A DNA stretch of 64,000 nt from Strigamia acuminata (taxonomy: Eukaryota > Arthropoda > Chilopoda > Geophilomorpha > Linotaeniidae). Shown one piece after another: positions 25,381-36,490 of the stretch; position 1 is the first letter of the stretch, and every line of letters starts with the position of its first letter. The notes beneath the pieces were generated by a model. The model did no database searches and had not been told where the DNA came from. It saw only the letters and a program-made list of their open reading frames with translations. The DNA lies in the NCBI GenBank assembly GCA_949358305.1, contig OX442315.1:21292427-21356426 (forward strand). Reading direction: 5' to 3'. The translations under genes were made by a program, and so were the position numbers.

Positions 25381-27536
25381 ATGTTAATGAATTCTGTGGA
25401 AAAAACAATGCTTTTAGGTTGGATTCTTTGTGGATCAATACTCATTTTGTCATCATTTGCTCAGGAGGTAAACAAATTATAGTAAATTCACTGGATTTTA
25501 GTGGAGCCTATAATTAGCTTATTTTTTATTTATTTTAGGAAGAAAAGACTCCTTGTATGGATTTAGGAGACAGCACTACTTGGCCAAAACAGGTTTAAGC
25601 TAAGACAGTTTAGAGCCAAATTTATTGGTTGAATTTACTTAATTTTTATTTATTGCAGCTTTTGGACGATGTAGATGCATGCAAAACGGCCAGTGCTGAA
25701 CTACCAAAAAACCAAGATCTTCACCACAAACAAAGACAGGCTAAGAAATTTATGATCAAGTTTTGGAGAAAATTAGTTAAAATCAAATTTCAAATAGACA
25801 ATAGTTGATAATTGATAATTGATTACTTTTGTTTAGCTAAATGTTACGAAAGAAAATGGAGCGAAAATATTTGAATGCTTATGGGAACGGCAAAAAATAG
25901 TTAATTATTATAACTAAGTAAATGAATAATTTTATAAATTCATAATTTCTAATAGTTCGACATGGAAGACAAAGATATGGATTGGAAAGAAGTGAGAAAC
26001 TTGATTGACGGTTTCAAAATCAGTGAAGAAGTAAGTTAGTTAATTCTTTATAACACATCCCAAATAAACTTCATGTAAAATTTCTCCATAGCGGAAAGAG
26101 TCACTGAAGTTATCGGTTAAGGAATGCATAGACGATAATGATAGAGACGAGTTATATAAAGTAAGTGACTAATCATCCGTATTCGGCAATATCAACTAGC
26201 CGAGGTATTTGCAACCAAAAAAAAGTAAAAACACCTTAAAAATTCTTAAATAGAGAGAATGAACTTCAACTAATTGCTCCTTTATTTTTCATTATATCTC
26301 GGTGGAAATAATTCTAATGGATCTATTTTTGTTTTAATGAATACATGTGTTATTATCGCAGATAAGGAAGATGACGGATTGTATTTTACGTCAAGACTGC
26401 ACGAAAGCAGTAAGTTTTCTATTTTGTCTGACCTAAAACAAAATCAACATTAGGCCAAACCACTCAAGTCAATTCTAATTTAATATACCTCAGTAATTTT
26501 TACCAGATGCTGCTGGCATAATATATAATTAAACTGGCTATGCTCACTTGTCGTCCCATACACAATATACAAGCAGCAACTTGTAAGCTGCCTGATGCGG
26601 CAATGCCACACATTTCATTTGGGTTGTGTAGTCGCAGGCAGAAATGCTTTTGCTAACGTTCGCAGGAGTTAAACCTTGTCTTGTCTACATCTGTAAATGC
26701 AATGAGGCAGAATTTTGCAGAAAATGTACCGAATTTTATCCTATACAGTAAAAAAAAATTCTCTTTGCAATAATTTTATAAACTCATCGTTTTCAAACAC
26801 GATCAGTGAAACTCGCTGCATGACTGATTAATTGGTCAATATAGAGTAACTCGAGGTGATTATTCATGTGATTGGTTGGTGGCTATACGGGCATGTGGTA
26901 ATGACTTCAGCAGCAGCGTAGTTAAATTAATTATTTGAATGGGATACTCAAATCAAATTAATTGGTTCAATCGTATACTAACATTAATCACTTCAATGGA
27001 ATAATTGCTGCATTTATGAAATGTTTAACTGACTATTGGGGCTTTGCGGACCAAGATTTGTTCATGCGTTAAAAACTTGTACTTTAAATTTTAATAGGAA
27101 TTAAATGAAAGGAATGTTATTGGAAAAATTTATAATTAATGTGTGTACAAAACGAGTTTCACCAATATAGAATTTAATTACCTGATGTGTAAGGATCCCA
27201 ATTCTTCTAGCTTTACACTACTTGTGAGGGTTAGGGTCAGATGGTTAACTGACTATATTAATTGCTGTTATATTAATTTTAATAGTTGTTTGTTAATTAC
27301 TATAGGCTTGTCCTGAATTAACACGTAGAAGTTCAAATAAAAAACTGTGTAAACGTAAAGGACAGAGGAAAACTGACACTACAACCACAGATAGCAATCG
27401 AAACAATGAAGATGATAAAGATACCACTCAAAACCATGAAGGTGTAAAAGATACCACTCAAAACAATGAAGGTGTAAAAGATACCACTCAAAGCAATGAA
27501 GGTGAAAAAGATAAGAATGGCGAATATAATAAATAA
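25381..27536 (+). CDS. OBP-like secreted protein H with repetitive hydrophilic tail, 8 exons
   Basis: Exons: 25381-25467, 25539-25592, 25659-25775, 25837-25899, 25956-26030, 26092-26160, 26362-26409, 27306-27536, giving 247 aa with all introns in phase 0. The start could also be the ATG at 25408, which would leave a more compact signal peptide. C1 lies in TPCMDLGDSTTWPKQ (as in G), C2 in DACKTA, C3 in ECLWERQKI seven residues before its exon end, C4 as the twelfth residue of exon 6, and C6 as the second residue of exon 8. The last exon goes on for about 70 residues beyond C6 into a Thr/Asp/Asn-rich tail with a ten-residue unit (KDTTQNNEGV) repeated three times. Donor 3 is GTTAAA, weak but supported by alignment with G. 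Confidence 0.72.
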
Positions 27537-28252
27537 CAAAGATAATTTACTGACGTTAACACGCACAAAGATTCTTGGTGATGAATGTTACTGTGAAGAC
27601 TGTACGCATAATTATGATAACAATGTCAATTAAAATAACTAAGCCTACTTTAAGTGATTTGTGTACTATTATTGAAGTAAATAACACTTAATATTACTGT
27701 ATGTAGCTTATTGTGGAAGAGTAAATATTTCAAGAGGGATTCATATAATTACAATACGTAATGTTCTGACCACTATTTAAAATTCAAGCAATGAAGCACA
27801 GACTACGTTTTAAGCCTTAAGCTCTGGCCACAATTAAGCTTACTTTATTGTCTACAGTATTTTTATGTTGGGTACGTAATCAAAAAGCAGGAAACGTGTG
27901 TCGAGTTGAAAATAAACTTAAAACTGATTTTTTGATGAATTACTGACACGTGCACACTTAGTATTTACATGTTGTCATTGGTTATTGGTGAATGGACCGT
28001 CAGGTGGAGCTAGCATCAATTGATTATTATCTTCTATGCCAGACCAATGAAAGACACGCTTGTGTTGTGAAGGGTATAAGGGATAACATTGTGAATATAC
28101 ATAATTTTGCTTACGCACTAGTTAGCTATCATAATTCATTATCTCTTGCACTGCGTAATACAATTCTTCAATATATGAATGGAGAATTTCCGATGTAGGC
28201 AAAAACATCCTCTTATATTGATAATGCAATTTAGCAAATATTTTGGAACAAG
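27537..28252. other. Spacer between H and R1 with conserved upstream block of R genes
   Basis: The part from about 27830 to 28250 is repeated, with differences, upstream of R2 (35320-35690), R3 (37926-38180) and R4 (45790-46180), so it is the promoter-proximal block of the R family. A 68-codon frame at 27992 lies in this block and is not conserved as a frame. Confidence 0.6.
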
Positions 28253-28258
28253 TATAAA
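28253..28258 (+). promoter_or_regulatory. TATA box of R1
   Basis: AGTATAAAATAAAC, 65 bp before the start codon. The same word is present at 35688 (R2), 38180 (R3) and 46179 (R4). Confidence 0.65.
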
Positions 28259-28322
28259 ATAAACATATACAAACTGATTATACCCAGTGTTGAAGCAAAA
28301 CCAACATTAATTTAAGTAGAAA

Positions 28323-31300
28323 ATGGGGTGGTTGTGTGTTTGGATTACTTTCTTACCGCTATTATTAGTGGAAGCATCTACTATTACATTTCAAACTCCA
28401 GTACAGCATGATAGAAGTCAAGAAAGTGAAAAAATTAGCAAGAAAGTAGCAAGCGTTGGTGATGGTGAATCAAACGGAGCCGTCGGTGGTGAAATGTTAA
28501 AAACACTAACTGAAACTCACTATTCTAATCATGGAATCAAATATGGAGAAAAACGAGATGAAATAAGATATATTGATAGAAGTAAGTTGCAGAATTTTGA
28601 AGGTTTTATCTATATTGAAAAAAGGAAGAGAAACAAACGGGCGCCGTCTCCTGCCACAGCAGACAAAAGTAAACCAGCCGTTCCCATTCCTTCTGTTACC
28701 ACGAAGAAACCAGCCGTTCCCATTCTTTCTATCACAATCAAACCTGCTGTTCCCATTCCTTCTATCGCAATCAAACCTGCTGTTCCTACTCCTTCTATCG
28801 CAATCAAACCTGCTGTTCCTACTCCTTCTATCGCAATCAAACCTGCTGTTCCCATTCCTTCTATCGCAATCAAACCTGCTGTTCCTACTCCTTCTATCGC
28901 AATCAAACCTGCTGTTCCTACTCCTTCTATCGCAATCAAACCTGCTGTTCCTACTCCTTCTATCGCAATCAAACTTGCTGTTCCTACTCCTTCTATCGCA
29001 ATAAAACCAGCTGTTCCCATTCCTCCTGTCGCAAGCAAACCTGCTGTTCCCATTCCTTCTGTTACCACAAAGAAACCAGCCCTTCCCATTCCTCCTGCTA
29101 CTACAAACGTAGGTAAACCAGCTCTTCCCATTCCTCCTGCTATCACAAAAGTTGTTAAACCAGCCCTACCCATTCCTCCTGCTACTACTAATATTGGTAA
29201 ACCAGCCCTTCCCATTCCTCCTGCTACAAACATCGGTAAACCAGCCCTTCCCATTCCTCCTGCTACAAACATCGGTAAACCAGCTCTTCCCATTCCTCCT
29301 GCTACAAACATCGGTAAACCAGCTCTTCCCATTCCTCCTGCTACCACAAACATAGGTAAACCAGCCTTACCAAACATAGGTACACCAGCCTTACCGAACA
29401 TTGGTAAACCAGCCCTACCGAACGTTGGTAAACCAGCACTACCAAACATAGGAACGCCAGCCCTACCAAACATTGGTAAACCAGCCCTACCGAACATTGG
29501 TAAACCAGCACTACCAAACATAGGAACACCAGCCCTACCAAACATTGGTAAACCAGCCCTACCGAACATTGGTAAACCAGCACTACCAAACATAGGAACA
29601 CCAGCCCTACCAAACATTGGTAAACCAGCCCTACCGAACATTGGTAAACCAGCACTACCAAATATAGGAACACCAGCCCTACCAAATATTGGTAAACCAG
29701 CCCTACCAAACATTGGTAAACCAGCCCTACCAAACATTGGTAAACCAGCCCTACCAAACATAGGTAAACCAGCCCTACCAAATATAGGTAAACCAGCCCT
29801 ACCTAACATTGGTAAAACAGTCCTACCAAACATAGGTAAACCAGCCCTTACCATTCCTCCTGCTACTTTAAAACCTGGCGTAAAGCTACCTTCAGGAAAA
29901 GAGTTAAAACCTACGTCAAAAGCTACGTCAAAAGCTACGTCAAAAGCTACGTCAAAACCTACGTCAAAAGCTACGTCAAAAGCTACGTCAAAACCTACGT
30001 CAAAACCTACGTCAAAACCTACGTCAAAAGCTACGTCAAAACCTACGTCAAAACCTACGTCAAAATCTACGTCAAAACCTACATCAAAACCAGGTGCAAA
30101 ACCGACGTCTGGACCCGAGTCTACTAAGATTCTTGCAACAACTTCTAGACCAAAAGCTGAGGGAGTGTGCTTTAATCGTCCTAAGCGATACGTCAGTAAG
30201 TCTTATCTAACTTATTTCTCGGTTTTAAACATATATTTTTATTTCTTAGGCGAAGACTTATCTGAGCATGTGTAAATGTGAGATAATGAGAGATAATAAA
30301 GATTTAAAAAAATTTGCGCCACCGATACCTGCAAACCCGAATGAGCCAAGGAAGCAGTGTAAAATGCCAAATACTGCGTCTAAGGTAGTACACATTATTC
30401 CAGTAATTACCGCGCACATTTCGAACTAATCAAATTGTAATCCGTATTTAGGATGTACAGAATTTATTTGCTGATAATCTAAAAGCTTGTTATTGGCGAA
30501 AATTAGGATTGGTAATTTAAATTAAGGATTTCATTAAATGTACGATTTTGTAATTTTCTGATTTTGTATAATCACAAAATCAGTCAAATTCAATTTTGCC
30601 CTTGAGCATTAAAATATACTGAAAATAGTCACATGACCAAATCAACTGCAGCACGTGAATTTTTTGAGATGGCCACTTAGGTCGAGCTTGGCTGCCTTAA
30701 TTTAGTTTTGTATTTAACAAGTCTCAAAATCGCAAAAACTGTTTGTTTGATTTTGTGAGTTTTCGTTTTTCATTCTTTGTGTTTTTGCAATGATACACAT
30801 GGTACAGATATCGCACGACAAATTCATGAGTGCAAAATTACAAAATCGCTTCTATTAATGAAACTCCTTGGTGTTTTAAATTGCAATAACAATTAATGGT
30901 CTACATTTCCAGATTCCAAAAAATGAAAAAAATGAAAAAAATAATAAGAAGTTGGTACCAACTGATTTTGAAAAATATAAGAAAATGTTTGAACTGTATG
31001 AATCAACACCACATGTAAGAAATTAGCTTAGGTTAGAACCTGCGCATTAAGCATCCTTCAATGCACCGCATACAAAAAACATGTCATGAAACCACATCAG
31101 CTGGATGACTCTGTTATCCAGAAAAACAACGAGTGGATGTCTACATTGCAGTTACAATACAACGCGCTAAACGCCCAAAATCTATCTCGTACAAATGGAA
31201 TTTGGTTTTCCAAATTAGCATACCTTTTGCGCAAAACTGGTTTCTTTACATGATCAATTTACCAGAAAACCAAAATTCGAATTTTCACTGATCTAGAAAA

Positions 31301-32842
31301 CTGTGATTATGTAAACTTGGTAAATGAGATGAGTTATCCGCAAGAGTAAATGGGTTAATAAACTACTGGATTTTAGTACGCAGTACATTATTTACTTAAT
31401 TCACAAAAAAATGATTTAAGAACGAAATTATTTAAGGAATAGAATTATTACATTAGATGATATTATCAGATTAATAAATTGTATTTTCAGATAAAAGAGA
31501 TGCTGAGCAATGCAGTTGACAAATGTACAAAGGACAAAAATAAAGTGAGCAAGTGTTTTATTCTTTTTTTCTTGTGTATCTATAATTAATCTTGCTTTGA
31601 ATGTATAGACTAAGACTAATGAGCAGAAATACGCATGCCTCAAAGAAGAAATGCGCATAGTAAGTCTACCAATTGTTTATTTTAAGCTAATCACAAGGGT
31701 GTAACTTGTCCAAAATACCGCATAAAAAGACCTGTTAATCATACATCCAAATTTGAAACTAACCTAATGTAAAGTTAGACAAGTCGGTAGTGTTAGTTAC
31801 AATTTATTCACAGTAAACTAAATGCATATTGTCTGCAGTCGCTGTCACTAATGATAACATAGCAATGATGTCTCAGATTCTCATCAAAGGCGCATCATCG
31901 TATGGACGCATTGCCAAAAATAAGAATAAAAAAAATAAATTAAAAATTTGGCGAGTTTGGTTTAATTTTATTAATATAAATTTGGGGCCCCAATTGGTGA
32001 AAGTGTCCTGGGCCCCAAGGACCATGACGCACGATTGATCCTGGATGAGTAAAACTAGTAGTTCACAATATCAAGGCAGTTTTAAGATCCTCATAGGTCT
32101 TAGGCACTTTTATTTCCAGAGACTTCTGTGCAATTTTTTAAAATTATTTTATGCTAATTTTATCATTTGCACACACGTATGTGGTTATATCTTTTATTGT
32201 TAATCTTGAAAGTACTCGTAAATTGCTGTGCGCTGTAAACGGCTCTGAACCCTTGCTGACACAAAATCCTGGGTCTGTGATTAGTTTTTGAAAGGTAGTA
32301 AGCACAGCGCAATTAAACCTAACTTACCACCTACATCTTACGGTATCTTCCCCAACCAACCAAAAGTGATTTAGGTGTATCATCTTGCACTATGCTGCTG
32401 GCCCGATGGTTGGAGTTATATTTGATCAGTTGCTGCATTCAAAAAGTCGTGATAAGTGTTGTAGGTGTTTGTGTTTTTGTTTTGTGATGTTAAAAGATGT
32501 GATGTGATGTGATGTTAAAACAAACACAGACACACCAAGAGCACTTAAAATACGCCTTTTTGAATGCAGCTAGTGGCATAGTAAAATGAACACTACAAAA
32601 TGGCAATACCTTTCGCATACAGCAAAATAAGGAAATAAAAAATACACGATACTGATGTATTAATCTGGGAATCAACATTTTGGAACAGTGATTGGAATTG
32701 TGAAAAAGTAAGCATTCGATCTTACACGCACTGCAGATTATCTAATACCCTTTTTCTCTCAAAAGTGAATATAAAATCAAAACTTAAAACGGTTAAAATT
32801 TGTGCTGTTTTATATTTTCAGATATGCAGTGACATAGATTAA
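28323..32842 (+). CDS. R1: secreted proprotein with Pro/Ala-rich tandem repeats and OBP-like tail, 7 exons
   Basis: Exons: 28323-30191, 30250-30384, 30452-30511, 30913-31014, 31491-31544, 31609-31659, 32822-32842, giving 763 aa with all introns in phase 0. The signal peptide is MGWLCVWITFLPLLLVEAS. A propeptide-like region ends at RNKR (103-106). Repeats follow: an 11-residue KPAVPTPSIAI type, a 13-residue KPALPIPPATNIG type, about twenty 8-residue KPALPNIG units, then a TSKP/TSKA run. The tail (exons 2-7) has CKC, QCKMP, ACYWRKLGL, DKCTK, YACLKEE and ICSD. C3 is seven residues before its exon end, C4 the twelfth residue of its exon, and C5-X8-C6 holds. The first donor is GTCAGT; reading through it ends the frame after eighteen codons. 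Function unknown; a secreted structural or adhesive protein is one inference. Confidence 0.75.
28671..29860. repeat. Coding tandem repeats of R1 (33-, 39- and 24-bp units)
   Basis: Three blocks: 33-bp units at about 28730-29010, 36- to 39-bp units at about 29080-29350, and 24-bp units at about 29355-29850. Within the last, units alternate K-K-T (two KPALPNIG, one TPALPNIG) for four rounds, a 72-bp higher-order repeat. Units lack stop codons on either strand, which makes long false frames on the minus strand. Confidence 0.9.
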
Positions 32843-33197
32843 GCCGAAAATAAGTTTATAAAAATTGTTATATCTATGCAATGTGGGTATTTTGTTTATG
32901 GCTACATAGTACAAGTTTTCCAATTATATTGTATAGACTAATTAAAACCTTCAAAAAATACAACACACGCGTTTTAAATGGTGATTAGTGATTTACACAC
33001 ATTAAACTCTCATTAAAATTTACAAATCTAAAAATCGCACGAATCTATTCACGACTTTTGAATAAATATTTACAAAAGATAGAAAAATTTGATTTATATT
33101 GTCAGTCAAACATCAGTTGTATTAATATTGTGACATAGAAAAAAATTTCACGATATGCCGTATTGTAATTTTTGGTAAATAAAGAAATGGATATATA
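32843..33197. other. Sequence downstream of R1, conserved in R3 and R4
   Basis: AT-rich 3' flank that is repeated after R3 (44536-45260) and R4 (52679-52990), so it belongs to the duplicated block. No gene is seen. Confidence 0.55.
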
Positions 33198-33413
33198 CAG
33201 GGGCGGATCTAGCTTTTCGGGGGCCCGGGGCTTGAGGTTTTTTCGGGGCCCTTTATCGAAATTTTTAATAGCGACCTTCCTTCTTTTTTGTTTTTTAGCG
33301 ACTTTTTTTTTTTTTTTTTTTTAGTACATGGCCCTGCGTCTTGGCCCCCCCCCCCCTAGAATTTGGGGGCCCGGGGCTCAAGCCCCATTAGCCCCTATGT
33401 AGATTCGCCCCTG
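33198..33413. mobile_element. hAT-like MITE with 8-bp target duplication
   Basis: Ends CAGGGGCGGATCTAG and CTACATAGGGGC-type inverse (GATTCGCCCCTG), with a GC-rich interior (GGGGGCCCGGGGC in inverse at both sides). It is flanked by GATATATA at 33190-33197 and 33414-33421, a perfect 8-bp duplication. The same site is empty after R3 and R4. No coding capacity. Confidence 0.82.
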
Positions 33414-33421
33414 GATATATA

Positions 33422-33685
33422 GGGTATGCGGTAACATTTTGTAGTTTTATTTTGTAAAAATAAAGTTTTATAATAATATAGTCACTTGATAAAAGTCACC
33501 TCACAGTTGGCTTCGGATCAAAAAAATAAACAGCTGGTTGTGAAATTGCAAAATATTTTTTCAATATAAAAAAAAATGAGAACAAATACAAGCAAAACTA
33601 AGAAAAACAAAATATAAATACAAAAAAAGGAAAGTAACTACTATTAGAAGTTTTAGAAAAACTAATCACATATTGTAAGCAAAAC
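33422..33685. other. AT-rich spacer of the duplicated R block
   Basis: Matches 45275-45600 and 52980-53270, which lie between R3/R4 and the J-type sequences. No gene. Confidence 0.55.
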
Positions 33686-33995
33686 AAATTTTTTACACGG
33701 GATAATTTGTGAAAATCATGCAAACGTGTTTCCTGGCCAGGGCAGGACTGGGTACAAATTTAGTATTGGGAAATCTGGATGGGTCGGGCCACAGGGACAG
33801 GCTATGGTGGGCAAGGGACGGGATACGGCAGGCCCGACACGGGCCACCAGGCCAAAGGCCTTCGGGAAATTCCCGGTAGCCCACCAGGCCAGTCCAACAC
33901 TGTTCCTGGCTCCATTCTGAGATTTCTGAGCCGCTTACGCTCCGAGGGCAGCGCATAAAAGCCAACGCATAACCTAATTTTGGAGTGTTTAGACT
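33686..33995 (+). pseudogene. J-type gene remnant 1: promoter only, split by a MITE
   Basis: The sequence from TTTTTTACACGG to CATAACCTAATTT matches the promoter of gene J (53255-53370), including the CATAAAAGCC box. After that the match stops before any coding exon. A MITE (33738-33902) interrupts it. Confidence 0.65.
33738..33902. mobile_element. hAT-like MITE in the J-type remnant
   Basis: Starts CAGGGCAGGACTGG and ends in the inverse of CAGTGTTGGACTGG. It is flanked by TTCCTGGC on both sides (33730-33737 and 33903-33910). The paralogous sites at 45640 and 53310 are empty. 165 bp, non-coding. Confidence 0.85.
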
Positions 33996-34914
33996 CCATC
34001 TTTTGTTTCCGTTATTTTGTGACGCGCGCGCGTGCATTCGCGCTCGCCGCACCACCTGTACATTCATGCAAATAAAACAATTATGTTAATTTTTACTGCG
34101 GCTCAAAATGTCTAGGGGTTTAGTAATAAACACAAGTTTAAATATGAAACAAATGAACATTAATTTAATCAAATGAATTATACAATGAAATGAATAAATG
34201 CGGATAAATAAGAGAATAGGAAATACGACAACGACCGTAAGAAACAATGAAACGAAAATGGCGCGCAACAACGGCTTGCTGTGCGCGCAATGAAATGGCG
34301 GGGCGTTCGTCTTCTCCCGTTACTCACTCGTACGACGGCGATGGCGGTGGTTCACGGTGGGTAAGAGCTCTGTTGTCCTCACAACAGTGTTTACTGGAGC
34401 TCACTTAAATCAAGAAGTGCGTGTATTAGCAGAGGCTAACACATACAGCGCAGCAAGGTGCTGGCTTTGCACAAATGGTGCAAAGAAAGCAATGTCTCGA
34501 ATTACTAAAACTCTAACACAATCAGTACTAGGCAAATTGTCTTAGCAATGACAAACGTGTTGTTGGTTTTGAAGTTGAATTCAAGCTGTGTGCCAAATTT
34601 GTCAATTCAAGCTTGGCACCCTTCGGATCTGTGCAGTAAATCTGCGCAATTAGCTCATTCTGGTGCAACAAAGGATTTGTTGCATCAAAACCGTTAATTA
34701 GTGGCTCACCCTGGCCAAATTGGGGTGAGATGTGCTTGGGGAGTTTTCACTACGATCTAAAATGTTACGCACATAGCTAGGCGCGAATCGGAATGTCGCA
34801 CATAGCTAGGCGCGAATCGGAATGTCGCGCCTAGCTATGTCGCGCCCTGTACGCATCACCAATTTCTTGTGTTTGCGTGAAGTGCAGCAAAGCTCTAAAG
34901 GAAATAGTCGAACA
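33996..34914. other. Unique spacer with GC-rich patch and dispersed repeat
   Basis: A CG-rich patch occurs near 34020-34060 and 34255-34360 (GCGCGCG and GGCGATGGCGG words). From about 34600 to 34760 it matches the insertion at 49000-49140 in R4. Frames at 34357 and 34822 lack homology and are not called. Confidence 0.5.
34600..34760. repeat. Dispersed repeat, copy 1 (possible SINE part)
   Basis: Shares GGATCTG-GCAGTA and CCAAATTGGGGTGAG blocks with 49000-49140. The second copy has an upstream part resembling tRNA box A (TGGTAGAGCAGT) and a weaker box B, so a tRNA-derived SINE is possible. Confidence 0.45.
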
Positions 34915-35270
34915 ATCTGTCCACAAAAAAACTACGATCTTTACCACAAAAGAAGACAAACTAAGAAATTTATGATAAAGTTCTGGAAAAAATTACCGAA
35001 GTTATAATCAAATTTCAAATAAACAATAGTTGATATTTGATTACTTTTGTGTAGCTAAATCTTATGAATGAAATGGAGCGAAAATATTTGAATGCTTATG
35101 GGCACGAAAATATTAGTATATGATAATTTCTAACAAAATATAAATATTATAATTAAGTAATTTAATAAACTTATGTAGTTTCTAACATTTCGACATAGGC
35201 AGAAGTGAGAAACTTGATTTGATGGTACAAAATTCTTTATAACACATCCCAAATAAACTTCATGAAAAGC
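34915..35270 (+). pseudogene. H-type gene remnant (parts of exons 3, 4 and 5)
   Basis: Matches 25710-26075 of gene H along exon 3 end, intron 3, exon 4 and exon 5. Exon 3 now reads into a stop at the former donor. Exon 5 has a large internal deletion between TTCGACAT and GAAGTGAGAAACTTGATT. No signal exon is left. It sits just before R2 as H sits before R1. Confidence 0.75.
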
Positions 35271-35319
35271 CCTGGTCACTATTACTTTGTTGTTTTTTAT
35301 ATTGGTTAATCAAAAGGCA

Positions 35320-35722
35320 GGAAACGTGAGTCGAGTTGAAAAGAAACTTAAAACTGCTGATTTGTTTATGAAGTACAGACATACACGTCCATAGTACTTA
35401 CATATGTTGTCATTGGTTAGTGGTGAATGGACCTTCAGGTGGAGCAAAGCTCAATTGATGATTATCTCGTTTGCCAGACCAATGAATGACACGCTTGTGT
35501 TCTGCAGGATAAAAGGGATAACATTATGAATACATAATTTTGCTTACGCATTAGTAAGCTATCTTTATTCATTATCTCTTGCACTGCGTAATACAATTCT
35601 TCAATTTATGAATAGATAATTTCCGATATGTTGGCAAAAACATCCTCCTGTATTGATAATGCAACACAGCGAATATTTTAGAAGAAGTATAAAATAAACG
35701 TACACAGACTGATTATATTCAG
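35320..35722 (+). promoter_or_regulatory. Upstream block and TATA box of R2
   Basis: Matches the R1, R3 and R4 upstream blocks. TATAAA lies at 35688-35693. By the usual 30-bp rule transcription should start near 35719, which is where the 732-bp element is inserted. Confidence 0.6.
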
Positions 35723-36454
35723 TAGGCGCATTCGAAAAGTCATTAAAACGAGTGTAAACGTGTTTACACTCGTTTTCACACGACATTTACACGAATTAAT
35801 TCGTGTAAATGTCGTGTAAACTGGTTAAACGGAAACGGCCTGTACGCCACGTTTCCGTTTAAAATCTCCGTGCAACGAGTTTTCTCGTTGAAATCGGGTC
35901 TTGCTGGCAGCCATCTTGGATTTTCGTTAGATCGGTTGGAACGATGTCGATCGCAAGAACAATTTTTTAGCAGGTATTAGCCGCATTCTTGCGATCGAAT
36001 GCGACCGATGTTCGATCGCATTTGTACGATCGAATACGGCCGACGTTCGACCGACGTTCGGCCGCATTTGTACAATCGAATGCGGCCGACGTTCGGCCGA
36101 CGTTCGGCCGCGTTTGTGCGATCTAATGCGGCCGGTGTTCGGCCGCATTTGTGCGATTGAGGCGGCTGTTCAGCCGATTCCCGTTCGGAAATAAATATTA
36201 ATAATACAAATAATTAAAATAAATTTACATTTTATAATCATGTTTTTATAATCTCCTGTTTTTTTTTAGAGTAAAAAACAACAATAATGACTATGGTTAT
36301 TATTTGGACTAATTTAATATTTACACTTGAATTTACACTACTGAATTTTACACAGAAATTTATTTTGAAACTCGAAAATTGGGTCGTTTAACTTGAAATT
36401 TACACTACCAGTTGCACTGGTCGTTTAGTGCAAATTACTTTTCGAATGCGCCTA
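35723..36454. mobile_element. MITE with internal GC-rich minisatellite, inserted at the R2 transcription start
   Basis: Perfect 18-bp terminal inverted repeats, TAGGCGCATTCGAAAAGT, at 35723 and ending 36454. Subterminal palindromes are present (GTGTAAACGTGTTTACAC; ACGGAAACG and inverse). At about 35980-36165 a GC-rich tandem array based on GCGGCCGACGTTCGGCCGC words stands out from the AT-rich surroundings. Sequence on both sides rejoins the R1/R3/R4 5' UTR exactly, so the empty site is known. No transposase. Confidence 0.85.
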
Positions 36455-36490
36455 GTGTTGAAGCCAAACCAACATTAATTTAAGAAGAAA

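Noticed and set aside
28610-29854. 414-codon minus-strand frame across the R1 repeats (and similar frames at 36793, 38534, 46533)
   Set aside because: The 24- and 18-bp units have no stop codons on either strand. The frames mirror the repeat and have no leader, splice or conservation outside the repeats.
28323-30275. R1 exon 1 read as a complete protein ending GEDLSEHV
   Set aside because: The intron acceptor and the phase-0 rule of the family support splicing at 30191/30250, which opens a conserved tail shared with R3 and R4.
36000-36165. CRISPR-like array because of regular GC-rich units
   Set aside because: The genome is eukaryotic and the units are contiguous tandem palindromes without unique spacers, inside a MITE.
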